A stretch of DNA of 13,643 nt, taken from contig JAZNJU010000096.1 in assembly GCA_045578205.1 (NCBI GenBank), positions 1-13,643 of the forward strand. Reading direction: 5' to 3'. The notes beneath the pieces are model-generated. The model was given only the letters and a program-made list of their open reading frames with translations, did not search any database and was not told the origin of the DNA. The translations under genes were made by a program, and so were the position numbers. The stretch's first letter is position 1. Every line of letters begins with the position of its first letter. The stretch comes from RGIG8748 sp045578205. GTDB lineage: Bacteria > Bacillota > Clostridia > UMGS1810. Below, piece by piece: positions 6,866 through 13,643 of the stretch.

Positions 6866-8935
6866 ATGAAGAAAAAACTCGTTATCGTGGAGTCTCCCTC
6901 CAAGGCAACAACCATAAAAAAATATCTGGGAAGCGGTTACAATGTTGTAGCCAGCATGGGCCACGTTATAGACCTGCCCAAAAGTGCCTTGGGTATTGAT
7001 GTAGAAAATGACTTCACACCCCGTTACATTACCATCAGAGGAAAGGGAGACCTTGTAAAAAGCCTCAAAAAAGAAGCCAAAAACGCAAGCAAAATCTTTC
7101 TCGCAACGGACCCTGACCGCGAGGGAGAAGCAATAAGTTGGCATCTTGCAAATCTTCTGGAAATAGACTCCAAAGAAAAATGCAGGGTAACATTCAACGA
7201 AATAACAAAAAAAGCCGTGTCTGCAGGCATAAAAGAGCCCCGTCCCATAGATGAAACTCTGGTAGATGCCCAGCAGGCAAGAAGAGCGCTGGACAGAATA
7301 GTTGGTTACAAAATAAGTCCCATACTGTGGAAAAAAGTCCGCAAGGGTCTTAGCGCAGGCAGAGTGCAGTCTGTTGCCACAAAGTTAATCTGCGACAGAG
7401 AGGAAGAAATCGACTCTTTCGATTCAAAGGAATACTGGACAATCGATGCTTCGCTGACAAGCGGAAAGAAAAAATTTCCGGCATCTTTCTACGGAAAGAG
7501 CGGACGCAAGATAGAAATTTCCTCCAAGCAGGAAGCAGACAAAATCCTCTCCGCTGTGGACGGAGGAACATTTACCGTTAAATCCGTAAAAAAGACAAAC
7601 AAGAAAAAGACAAGCGCACCTCCCTTTATCACTTCCACACTTCAGCAGGAGGCTGGCAGAAAACTTTCTTTCACATCACAGCGCACAATGCAGGCATCTC
7701 AGCAACTGTATGAAGGAATAAACATCAAAGGAAAAGGCCACATAGGTCTTATAACCTACATGAGAACCGACTCTCTGCGCGTTTCCGACGATGCAGTGGC
7801 AGAGGCAAGAGCGTTTATAGAAACCGCCTTTGGCGCGGAATATCTCCCCGCCAAAGCAAAGATATACAAAACAAAAAAGAGTGCTCAGGATGCTCACGAA
7901 GCAATAAGACCCACCTACCCCGAAATAACACCCGACAGCATCAAGGCTTCCCTTACAAGCGACCAGTACAAAATCTACAAAATCATCTGGGACAGATTCA
8001 TTGCAAGCCAGATGTCCGATGCGATTTTCGACACCGTGAATGTGGAACTTGACATAAACGGCTACACATTCCATTCTTCGGGACAGACTGTAAAATTTGC
8101 AGGTTTCTCCCTTGTGTACACAGAAAGTGCCGATACCGACGAAAAGAAAGCATCCAAACTCCCCGATCTTTCCGAGGGAGACACACCCACATGTGAAAAA
8201 ATAGAAAGTCAGCAGCACTTTACCCAGCCTCCCGCAAGATTTACCGAAGCATCGCTTATAAAGATGCTGGAAGAAAAAGGTATAGGAAGACCAAGTACCT
8301 ACTCTCCCATTATCACCACAATAATTGCAAGAGGATATGTGGTAAGAAGCAAAAAATCCCTTGTTCCCACGGAACTTGGAAAAATAGTGAACACAATAAT
8401 GTGTGAAAACTTTGAAAAAATAGTTGATGTAGGCTTTACCGCAAATATGGAAGAAGACCTGGATAAAGTTGAAGAAGGACTTTTAAACTGGAAATCACTC
8501 ATAGGCGAATTCTACGGTCCGTTTGAAAAAACTCTCAAAGAAGCCGAAGAAAAAATCGGAGACATTGAAATAAAAGACGAGGTTTCCGACGTGGAATGTG
8601 ACAAATGCGGACGTCTTATGGTCTACAAAACAGGCAAGTTCGGCAAGTTCCTTGCATGCCCCGGTTTTCCCGAATGCAGAAACACAAAAGCCATTGTCAA
8701 AAATTTAGGAATAACCTGCCCCAAATGCGGCGGAGAAATAATAGAGAAAAAGTCAAAGAGAGGCAAAATTTTCTACGGCTGTACATCCTACCCCTCCTGC
8801 GACTTCACCTCCTGGGACAAACCCACGGACAAGAAATGTCCCGTTTGCTCCTCAATGCTTTTTGAAAAGCCGGGCAGAGGCAAAAAAACATACTGTCCAA
8901 ATTGCGATCAACCAAACTCCAAGGAGAATAAATAA
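6866..8935 (+). CDS. topA: DNA topoisomerase I (type IA)
   Basis: A 689-aa type IA topoisomerase that relaxes negative supercoils through a 5'-phosphotyrosine intermediate. The TOPRIM domain has VIVESPSK (6-13) with E9 and the acidic triad D82-x-D84-x-E86 in TDPDREGEAISWH. Then come the family segments ARRALDRIVGY and LSAGRVQSVAT (162-172). The active-site Tyr is Y298 in GLITYMRTDSLRVS. GIGRPSTYSPII is also present. The C terminus carries three tetracysteine zinc-ribbon units at about 578-604, 618-645 and 658-680. The length is normal for Firmicutes TopA. AAGGA lies 9 bases before the ATG. The gap to dprA is 25 bases, with no terminator, so they are probably cotranscribed. Confidence 0.97.
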   Translation: MKKKLVIVESPSKATTIKKYLGSGYNVVASMGHVIDLPKSALGIDVENDFTPRYITIRGKGDLVKSLKKEAKNASKIFLATDPDREGEAISWHLANLLEIDSKEKCRVTFNEITKKAVSAGIKEPRPIDETLVDAQQARRALDRIVGYKISPILWKKVRKGLSAGRVQSVATKLICDREEEIDSFDSKEYWTIDASLTSGKKKFPASFYGKSGRKIEISSKQEADKILSAVDGGTFTVKSVKKTNKKKTSAPPFITSTLQQEAGRKLSFTSQRTMQASQQLYEGINIKGKGHIGLITYMRTDSLRVSDDAVAEARAFIETAFGAEYLPAKAKIYKTKKSAQDAHEAIRPTYPEITPDSIKASLTSDQYKIYKIIWDRFIASQMSDAIFDTVNVELDINGYTFHSSGQTVKFAGFSLVYTESADTDEKKASKLPDLSEGDTPTCEKIESQQHFTQPPARFTEASLIKMLEEKGIGRPSTYSPIITTIIARGYVVRSKKSLVPTELGKIVNTIMCENFEKIVDVGFTANMEEDLDKVEEGLLNWKSLIGEFYGPFEKTLKEAEEKIGDIEIKDEVSDVECDKCGRLMVYKTGKFGKFLACPGFPECRNTKAIVKNLGITCPKCGGEIIEKKSKRGKIFYGCTSYPSCDFTSWDKPTDKKCPVCSSMLFEKPGRGKKTYCPNCDQPNSKENK

Positions 8936-10239
8936 TGACTGTCAAGGTAATAGGCGCAGGTCTTGCCGGATGTGAAGCGGCATATCAACTTGCAAAAAGA
9001 GGCATAAAAGTTAAACTCTGCGAGATGAAACCCCAAAAATACAGCCCCGCACACAATCTTCCCTCGTTTTGTGAACTTGTGTGTTCAAACTCTCTGCGTT
9101 CCGACGCATTGGAAAACGCTGTGGGACTTCTCAAAGAGGAAATGCGCATAATGGACTCCCTTGTTATGGACTGTGCCGACAAAACCCGTGTTCCCGCAGG
9201 GGGAGCACTTGCGGTAGACAGAGTTTCTTTTTCAAAACTTGTTACAGAAAAACTCCTTTCGATGGAAAATGTGGAGGTTGTTAATGAAGAAGTAAGTTCC
9301 ATAGACCCCGATGAATACACAATTGTTGCTTCAGGTCCTCTTACTTCCGATTTGCTCTATGAAAATATACGTTCGTTTTTGGGCGACGGTTATCTTCATT
9401 TCTTCGATGCGGCGGCACCAATTATCACGGCGGAAAGTATTGATATGACAAAGGCATACAAAGCCTCGCGCTACGGCAAAGGAACGGCAGACTACATAAA
9501 CTGCCCCATGACTGAAGAAGAGTACAACCTTTTCTACGACGCACTCACAGAAGCGGAAGTTGCCAAAGTTCACGATGCTGACTCTGAGACCGTGTTTGAG
9601 GGTTGTATGCCCGTGGAAACAATGGCAAAAAGAGGCAGCCAAACTTTGCTTTTCGGCCCCTTGAAACCTGTGGGACTGGAAAATCCTTTCACAGGAACCC
9701 TCCCCCATGCGGTGGTACAACTCCGTCAGGATAACAAGGAGGGTACACTTTACAATATTGTCGGATTTCAGACCCACCTTAAATTCGGAGAACAAAAAAG
9801 AGTTTTCTCCATGATACCCGGACTGGAAAATGCCGAATTTGTACGCTACGGAGTCATGCACAGAAACACTTTCATAAATTCCCCCTCGCTTCTCAACTGC
9901 CACTATCAGGTAAGAAAAAACGAAAAAATCTTTTTTGCGGGGCAGATAACAGGTGTTGAGGGTTATGTTGAATCTGCCGCAAGCGGAATGGTTTCGGGCA
10001 TAAATATGGCGGAATTTATTCTTTCGGGAAAAATGACGGATTTCACATCCTACACGGCTCTCGGCGCACTTTCCCACTATATAAGCGAGGGTTCGGTGGG
10101 AGAATTCCAGCCGATGAATGTTACTTTCGGCATAATCGAACCTCTGGGACAAAAGGTGAGAAAAAAGAAAGAAAAAAATGCCCTTATTTCACAAAGAGCA
10201 ATAGAAAAAATAAACGAAATAAAAGGCTCCCTTTTATAA
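8935..10239 (+). CDS. trmFO: tRNA (uracil-54-C5)-methyltransferase, folate/FAD-dependent
   Basis: A 434-aa flavoprotein that makes ribothymidine at position 54 of the tRNA T-loop using methylenetetrahydrofolate and FADH2. The N-terminal FAD-binding motif is VIGAGLAGCEAA (5-16). The two conserved cysteines are present: C50 in LVCSNSLRSD and C224 in FEGCMPVETM. GSQTLLFGPLKPVGLENP and the C-terminal FAD-contact region GQITGVEGYVESAASG are also intact, so the enzyme should be active. The start ATG overlaps the topA stop by one base (TAATG), with AAGGAG 8 bases upstream inside topA, which points to translational coupling. It is the last gene of the dprA-topA-trmFO unit. Confidence 0.97.
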   Translation: MTVKVIGAGLAGCEAAYQLAKRGIKVKLCEMKPQKYSPAHNLPSFCELVCSNSLRSDALENAVGLLKEEMRIMDSLVMDCADKTRVPAGGALAVDRVSFSKLVTEKLLSMENVEVVNEEVSSIDPDEYTIVASGPLTSDLLYENIRSFLGDGYLHFFDAAAPIITAESIDMTKAYKASRYGKGTADYINCPMTEEEYNLFYDALTEAEVAKVHDADSETVFEGCMPVETMAKRGSQTLLFGPLKPVGLENPFTGTLPHAVVQLRQDNKEGTLYNIVGFQTHLKFGEQKRVFSMIPGLENAEFVRYGVMHRNTFINSPSLLNCHYQVRKNEKIFFAGQITGVEGYVESAASGMVSGINMAEFILSGKMTDFTSYTALGALSHYISEGSVGEFQPMNVTFGIIEPLGQKVRKKKEKNALISQRAIEKINEIKGSLL

Positions 10240-10259
10240 AACTCAAAAAATTAGATTTT

Positions 10260-10287
10260 AAGCCACACATTTTAAAATGTGTGGCTT
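10260..10287 (+). terminator. palindromic terminator between trmFO and dnaA
   Basis: A near-perfect palindrome (AAGCCACACAT paired with ATGTGTGGCTT, centre TTTAAA) starts 20 bases after the trmFO stop and is followed by CCCTTATTTTG. It isolates the dprA-topA-trmFO unit from the dnaA promoter. Confidence 0.8.
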
Positions 10288-10341
10288 CCCTTATTTTGAA
10301 AATATTTTTTTGTTTTAAAACGGCTTTTTTTTAATTTTTCC

Positions 10342-10370
10342 TTGAAATTTGCTGTTTTTTTTGATATAAT
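10342..10370 (+). promoter_or_regulatory. dnaA promoter
   Basis: TTGAAA (10342-10347) and TATAAT (10365-10370) are separated by 17 bases, a near-consensus sigma-A promoter about 100 bases before dnaA. The predicted transcript starts just before the three DnaA boxes, so DnaA binding could repress its own gene. Confidence 0.75.
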
Positions 10371-10394
10371 TAACATATATTATTATGCTTTGTT

Positions 10395-10436
10395 TGTGGA
10401 TAGTTTTATCCACATTATATACATCTTTGTGGATAA
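10395..10436. other. DnaA-box cluster upstream of dnaA (left part of bipartite oriC)
   Basis: Three boxes lie in 42 bases. TGTGGATAG (10395-10403, minus orientation) has one mismatch to TTATCCACA. TTATCCACA (10406-10414, plus) and TGTGGATAA (10428-10436, minus) are perfect. They sit in the leader between the dnaA promoter and start codon. The likely roles are autoregulation and, as in Bacillus, a left half of a bipartite origin. Confidence 0.85.
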
Positions 10437-10473
10437 TTATTTTTCAAAATAACACATAGGAGAATGAAAATAA

Positions 10474-11805
10474 ATGAACGACCTTGTAAATACCTGGGAA
10501 AGTATTCTGGAAATTATAAAAACAGATATTATGCCCCTTAGTTTCAAAACGTGGATAGAAACCATAATTCCTGTGGATATGTCTGTGGACAAACTCACTT
10601 TGGAGGTTCCCTACGAATACTGCAAACAGATGGTAGACTCCCGTTATGTACCTCTTATCAAAAATGCACTTGTGTATTTAAAACAAAGGGAGTACGAAGT
10701 GGATGTAAGAGTAAAATCCGTTCTCACACCCGAGGAAGCAGGCAGAACCATCATAATCAAGCAGGAAGCAAATATCGGTATGCACTTAAATCCTTCCTAC
10801 ACATTCGATACCTTTGTAACGGGCAAATCAAACCAACTTGCACACGCTATTGCAAAAAACGTTGCACAGTCTGTAATTGACGGAAAACCCAGCGATTATA
10901 ATCCGTTTTTTCTCCATGGAGGCGTAGGGCTTGGAAAAACCCATCTTATGAACGCAATCTGCCACGAAATTCTTCAGTACAGAATAACTGCAAAAATTCT
11001 CTACACCACCAGTGAACAGTTTACAAACGACCTTGTAAACTCCATCAAAGACGATAAGAGCAGAGAATTCCGCGATAAGTACAGAACTGTGGATATTCTT
11101 TTAATTGACGATATTCAGTTTATAGGCGGTAAAGAAAACACCCAGGAAGAATTTTTCAACACATTTAACTCTCTGTATCAGGAAAACAAGCAAATCGTAA
11201 TCACGAGCGACCGTCCTCCAAAGGAACTTTATACTCTGGAAGAAAGACTTCGCTCCCGTTTTGAATGCAGCGGAATTCACGAAATAAGTCCTCCTGATTT
11301 TGAAACAAGAATCGCAATACTCAAGAAAAAGGCAAACAATATAGGCGTTGTTATAGACGACCCGATTTACAGATACATAGCAGAGCAGATAACTTCCAAC
11401 ATAAGAGAACTGGAAGGCGCTGTAAAAATGATTAAGAGTTACCATATCCTTATGAACAGGGAAATTACCATGGACCTTGCAAAGGAAGTTCTGAGGGATT
11501 ATGAAATAGTAAACAAAAAGACTGTAAATCTCGAATCCATTGCAAACAATGTGGAAAGATACTTCAACCTCAAGGAAAACGAAATTCTTTCATCCACAAG
11601 GTCTCACAATGTTTCTTATCCCAGACAGATTGCAATGTATATAATGAAAGAATGTACAAACTTCACTCTCGCGCAGATTGGAGACTTTTTCAAAAAAGAC
11701 CACTCAACAATTATCCACGGAATAAAGAAAATTGCCGAAGATATCGAAAACGATCCGTCAAAGAAAAAACTTGTGGATAACATTATAAAAAACATCAAAA
11801 ACTAA
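10474..11805 (+). CDS. dnaA: chromosomal replication initiator DnaA
   Basis: A 443-aa origin-binding AAA+ ATPase. Domain I is about 1-85, followed by a short linker. The AAA+ domain has Walker A GGVGLGKT (149-156), Walker B LLIDDIQF (209-216), sensor 1 ITSDRPP (243-249) and the LRSRFECSG box with the arginine finger (259-267). Domain IV (about 350-443) carries SHNVSYPRQIAMYI (377-390) and the DNA-recognition motif DHSTIIHGIKKI (409-420). In most DnaA proteins the last motif is preceded by GR and reads DHTT; here it is KKDHST, a conservative change. Length is normal. The start ATG 10474 follows a TAGGAG site (10458-10463). No clear terminator separates it from dnaN, so readthrough across the origin spacer is possible. 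A perfect DnaA box lies in its last codons. Confidence 0.98.
   Translation: MNDLVNTWESILEIIKTDIMPLSFKTWIETIIPVDMSVDKLTLEVPYEYCKQMVDSRYVPLIKNALVYLKQREYEVDVRVKSVLTPEEAGRTIIIKQEANIGMHLNPSYTFDTFVTGKSNQLAHAIAKNVAQSVIDGKPSDYNPFFLHGGVGLGKTHLMNAICHEILQYRITAKILYTTSEQFTNDLVNSIKDDKSREFRDKYRTVDILLIDDIQFIGGKENTQEEFFNTFNSLYQENKQIVITSDRPPKELYTLEERLRSRFECSGIHEISPPDFETRIAILKKKANNIGVVIDDPIYRYIAEQITSNIRELEGAVKMIKSYHILMNREITMDLAKEVLRDYEIVNKKTVNLESIANNVERYFNLKENEILSSTRSHNVSYPRQIAMYIMKECTNFTLAQIGDFFKKDHSTIIHGIKKIAEDIENDPSKKKLVDNIIKNIKN
11772..11780 (-). other. perfect DnaA box inside the 3' end of dnaA
   Basis: TGTGGATAA, a perfect TTATCCACA on the minus strand, lies within the codons for Leu-Val-Asp-Asn near the DnaA C terminus. 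It is close to the origin spacer, so it may belong to the origin array, although the codons alone could explain it. Confidence 0.55.
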
Positions 11806-11842
11806 CATTTTGAAAGTTGCGCAATTACTGTATTTTGATAGG

Positions 11843-11944
11843 TTATACACGCCTTTTTGTGAATAAAATTTATGTATGTTGTGGATTTAATTTTTATTCA
11901 CATTTTCAAAATTTTCAATGGATAACTTTTCTTTGTTATAAACA
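11843..11944. other. DnaA-box group between dnaA and dnaN
   Basis: Two sites match TTATNCACA exactly: 11858-11866 (minus, TTATTCACA) and 11894-11902 (plus, TTATTCACA). One-mismatch sites are TTATACACG (11843-11851, plus) and TTATAAACA (11936-11944, plus). TGTGGATTT (11880-11888, minus) has two mismatches. The mix of strong and weak boxes is typical of an origin array. Confidence 0.75.
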
Positions 11945-11987
11945 CAAAAAAACACAGAAGACAAGCATAAAAAAACGGGTTTTCAAC

Positions 11988-12015
11988 TTATCCACCGTGC
12001 CTACTGCTACTACTA
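11988..12015 (+). other. DnaA box plus DnaA-trio block (basal unwinding element)
   Basis: TTATCCACC (11988-11996, one mismatch to the box consensus) is followed by the GC-richer GTGC. Five triplets then follow: CTA CTG CTA CTA CTA (12001-12015). Read 3'->5' on the other strand these are GAT GAC GAT GAT GAT, which fits the DnaA-trio pattern that guides DnaA onto single-stranded DNA. The A/T-only stretch follows directly. Confidence 0.75.
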
Positions 12016-12049
12016 AAAATTAATATATAATTATTTTTTATATATTTAA
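12014..12049. other. DNA unwinding element
   Basis: 36 consecutive bases are all A or T. They start at the last trio and end before a short palindrome ahead of dnaN. This is the expected melting site of the origin. Confidence 0.75.
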
Positions 12050-12059
12050 GACCGTCTTA
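12047..12059. repeat. short perfect palindrome before dnaN
   Basis: TAAGAC-C-GTCTTA is a 6+1+6 inverted repeat between the A/T melting stretch and the dnaN ribosome site. A one-base loop makes an RNA hairpin unlikely, so a protein-binding site is a possibility. Confidence 0.4.
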
Positions 12060-12080
12060 TTTTTGAAAGGAATGAATTTT

Positions 12081-13187
12081 ATGAAATTTGTATGTGAAAA
12101 GAAAATTCTGCAGGATTCCATCACTATCGTTTCCAAAGCAATAAACAGCGCTTGTGCCATTGACATATTAAAGGGCATTAAAATCGAAGCAAAAGATAAA
12201 ATTAAAATGAGCGGAAGCGACCTTGACCTTTCCATAGAAAGTGTATTTGATGCAGATATATATGAAGAAGGAAGCCTTATCGTGGATGCAAGAATTTTTG
12301 CAGACATTGTACGCAAACTTCCTGACGGACCTGTGGAAATTGAAACAGATTCAAAGAGCGAACTTAAAATAAACTGTCTTAACACGAAATTCAACATTCT
12401 CTATCTTTCAAGTGATGGTTATCCTGAAATAAAGAAACTTGAAAACGGAGAAAGTTTCAAAATTTATTCCAAAGATTTAAAAAATGTTATTAAAAATACC
12501 ATTTTTGCTATTTCTAACAACGAAAGCAGACCTATTCTCACAGGTTCAAAATTCGAAGTTACAAACAGCAACTTGAAGGTAGTTTCCATAGATGGTTACA
12601 GACTTGCCCTTAAAAATCAGATAATCCCCGAAACAGGTTATGAAGACCTTTCTTTCGTTGTGCCCGGCAGAGCGCTCAACGAACTTCTTAAAATATTGAA
12701 AGATGACACTACAATTGTAGAAATAACTATTTTGGAAAACAGCGTAATGTTCTCTTTTGATACATTCATAGTAAATTCCAGACTTCTTGAGGGTGAATTT
12801 ATGGATTACAACAAATTTATTCCCACAAATTCCACCATTGCCATGAAAACAAATGTAAAAAATCTTCTGGACATGGTAGAAAGAGCATCCATAATTATAA
12901 ACTACTATGATCCGAAAATTCCGATCATATTAAATCTTGAAGAAGACAACTTGAGAGTAGAATGTATTTCTCAAAAAGGTAATTTTGATGAAAGTATGTC
13001 TATTGAGCATCACGGCGAAGACTTAAAAATAGGTATTTCTTCAAAACTTCTTATGGACACATTAAAAAGTATAGACAACGAGGAGGCTGTGTTTGAATTC
13101 AATACCGCACAGAGCCCTTGCGTTATCAAACCTACAGAGGGCGAAGGATTTATATACATGGTACTTCCCATAAGATTAAAGGGTTAA
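12081..13187 (+). CDS. dnaN: DNA polymerase III sliding clamp (beta subunit)
   Basis: A 368-aa beta clamp that forms a ring-shaped dimer around DNA and tethers the replicative polymerase. It starts MKFVCEKKILQDSITIVSKAI, has three repeated clamp domains of about 120 residues each (LIVDARIFADIVRKLPDG; SRPILTGSKFEV with SIDGYRLALK; later FVVPGRALNELLKIL), and ends YMVLPIRLKG, the usual clamp C terminus. ATG 12081 is preferred. AAAGGA (12066-12071) lies 9 bases before it, whereas ATG 12072 abuts this site with no spacing and TTG 12063 lies upstream of it. Codon use is more A/T-rich than in the genes left of the origin. It is followed 4 bases later by yaaA, so the two are probably cotranscribed. 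Confidence 0.97.
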   Translation: MKFVCEKKILQDSITIVSKAINSACAIDILKGIKIEAKDKIKMSGSDLDLSIESVFDADIYEEGSLIVDARIFADIVRKLPDGPVEIETDSKSELKINCLNTKFNILYLSSDGYPEIKKLENGESFKIYSKDLKNVIKNTIFAISNNESRPILTGSKFEVTNSNLKVVSIDGYRLALKNQIIPETGYEDLSFVVPGRALNELLKILKDDTTIVEITILENSVMFSFDTFIVNSRLLEGEFMDYNKFIPTNSTIAMKTNVKNLLDMVERASIIINYYDPKIPIILNLEEDNLRVECISQKGNFDESMSIEHHGEDLKIGISSKLLMDTLKSIDNEEAVFEFNTAQSPCVIKPTEGEGFIYMVLPIRLKG

Positions 13188-13191
13188 AAAA

Positions 13192-13422
13192 ATGGAAATT
13201 ATTAAAATAAACACAGAATTTATAAAACTTGACCAACTTTTAAAATTTGCAAATATTACGGAAAACGGAGCCGACGCAAAATTTCTCATTACAAACGGTT
13301 ATGTTAAGTTAAACGGAGAAATCGAATTGAGAAGAGGAAAGAAAATATATGACGGCGACGAAATAAAAATAGAATATGAAGGAGCAAAGTTCGCTCTTAA
13401 GGTTTCTAAAAATGATAATTAA
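13192..13422 (+). CDS. yaaA: S4-domain RNA-binding protein YaaA (RlbA)
   Basis: A 76-aa single-domain protein of the S4 (alpha-L) RNA-binding fold. The family pattern is visible in IKLDQLLKFANITENGADAK, VKLNGEIELRRGKKIYDGDEI and a final strand pair. The conserved N-G-x-x-x-x-RRGKKI core is intact. In Firmicutes this small gene sits between dnaN and recF, and its product is linked to the ribosome, possibly large-subunit assembly. The precise role is not settled. AAAGGG within the dnaN end lies 8 bases before the ATG. Its last 11 bases overlap the recF start. Confidence 0.93.
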   Translation: MEIIKINTEFIKLDQLLKFANITENGADAKFLITNGYVKLNGEIELRRGKKIYDGDEIKIEYEGAKFALKVSKNDN

Positions 13423-13643
13423 AAATATATATCTGGAAAATTTCAGAAATTATGAAAATCAAACAATTTCTTTTGATGAAAACAAAAATGTATTCTTTGG
13501 TGCAAACGGACAGGGAAAAACAAATGTAGTGGAAGCAATATACTATTTTTGCACCTGCAAATCTTTCAGAAGCAATTACGACAAAGAAGTAATAAAATTC
13601 GGAAAAGAATTTTCTCACATAAGAATGAATTTTGTTTCAAAAG
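13412..13643 (+). CDS. recF: DNA replication and repair protein RecF, N-terminal part (cut by window edge)
   Basis: 77 residues are visible before the right edge. They read MIIKNIYLENFRNYENQTISF, then the Walker A motif GANGQGKT (30-37), then NVVEAIYYFCTCKSFRS (38-54), the standard RecF N terminus. RecF is an SMC-like ATPase that, with RecO and RecR, loads RecA at gapped DNA. The ATG at 13412 overlaps the yaaA end by 11 bases in another frame, with TAAGG 9 bases upstream, so it is translated from the same message as yaaA. The 3' part lies outside the window. Confidence 0.95.
   Translation, partial: MIIKNIYLENFRNYENQTISFDENKNVFFGANGQGKTNVVEAIYYFCTCKSFRSNYDKEVIKFGKEFSHIRMNFVSK

Larger units (their letters stand above)
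11806..12060. other. oriC: replication origin (oriC), dnaA-dnaN spacer
   Basis: The 275-base gap between dnaA and dnaN has no credible gene. It contains, left to right, a group of DnaA boxes, a further box at 11988, a CTA-repeat block resembling DnaA-trios and a pure A/T stretch. This order matches the Firmicutes basal origin unwinding system, and the location next to dnaN is where oriC lies in Bacillus and many Clostridia. Confidence 0.88.

Noticed and set aside
9331..10152. 273-aa minus-strand open frame inside trmFO
   Set aside because: It is opposite an unambiguous trmFO and shows no family motif.
11711..11719. TTATCCACG, one mismatch to a DnaA box, inside dnaA
   Set aside because: It encodes the conserved Ile-Ile-His of the DnaA recognition motif, so protein constraint explains it. 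Several TGTGGAT-like partial sites in dnaA encoding Val-Asp are discounted in the same way.
11817..12023. 68-aa open frame in the dnaA-dnaN spacer
   Set aside because: It covers the DnaA boxes and trio block, has no ribosome site and low-complexity A/T-driven composition; better explained as origin DNA.
12063..12080. Longer dnaN start at TTG 12063 or ATG 12072
   Set aside because: TTG lies upstream of the only Shine-Dalgarno-like site, and ATG 12072 abuts it with no spacing; ATG 12081 has correct spacing and begins at the family's usual N terminus.
11806..12080. dnaN-specific promoter
   Set aside because: TTGAAA (11810-11815) and TATTTT (11831-11836) are only 15 bases apart, and TATAAT at 12026-12031 has no -35; A/T-richness makes such matches expected by chance.

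Overview
The window looks like the replication-origin region of a Bacillota genome, most likely a clostridial-type bacterium of moderate to low G+C. The evidence is the gene order dnaA, dnaN, yaaA (S4 RNA-binding), recF at the right end. It is supported by the dprA-topA-trmFO trio typical of Firmicutes, strong AGGAGG-like ribosome binding sites, and a bipartite origin with DnaA boxes on both sides of dnaA. No tRNA, rRNA, CRISPR array, insertion sequence or phage gene was seen.

Left part (1-3577), minus strand: the 5' end of a meso-diaminopimelate dehydrogenase gene (ddh, lysine and peptidoglycan precursor synthesis, cut by the window edge), a divergent EF-G-like translational GTPase, and an AraC-family regulator. 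Hairpin terminators separate these genes.

Middle part (3578-5625): the AraC gene faces a two-gene plus-strand operon of tandem paralogues of about 308-310 aa (about 71% identical by hand count, colinear, ATGA overlap). They look like members of the deacetylase/NodB-like fold but I cannot assign a substrate. The 136-bp divergent spacer holds a promoter in each direction and two similar direct repeats about 20 bp apart, as expected of an AraC operator.

Right-middle (5684-10287), plus strand: dprA (DNA uptake and recombination mediator), topA (topoisomerase I) and trmFO (folate-dependent tRNA U54 methylase), closely spaced and ended by a strong palindromic terminator.

Right part (10288-13643): dnaA with its own promoter and three DnaA boxes upstream, then a 275-bp dnaA-dnaN spacer. 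That spacer carries more DnaA boxes, a DnaA-trio-like CTA repeat block and a 36-bp stretch of pure A/T. Together these form a convincing basal unwinding element, so replication probably starts near 12000-12050. dnaN, yaaA and the start of recF follow in a tight operon. If this origin is right, dprA-topA-trmFO, dnaA and the paralogue pair are transcribed towards the origin (head-on to the leftward fork), while ddh, the EF-G-like gene and the araC gene are co-directional with it.
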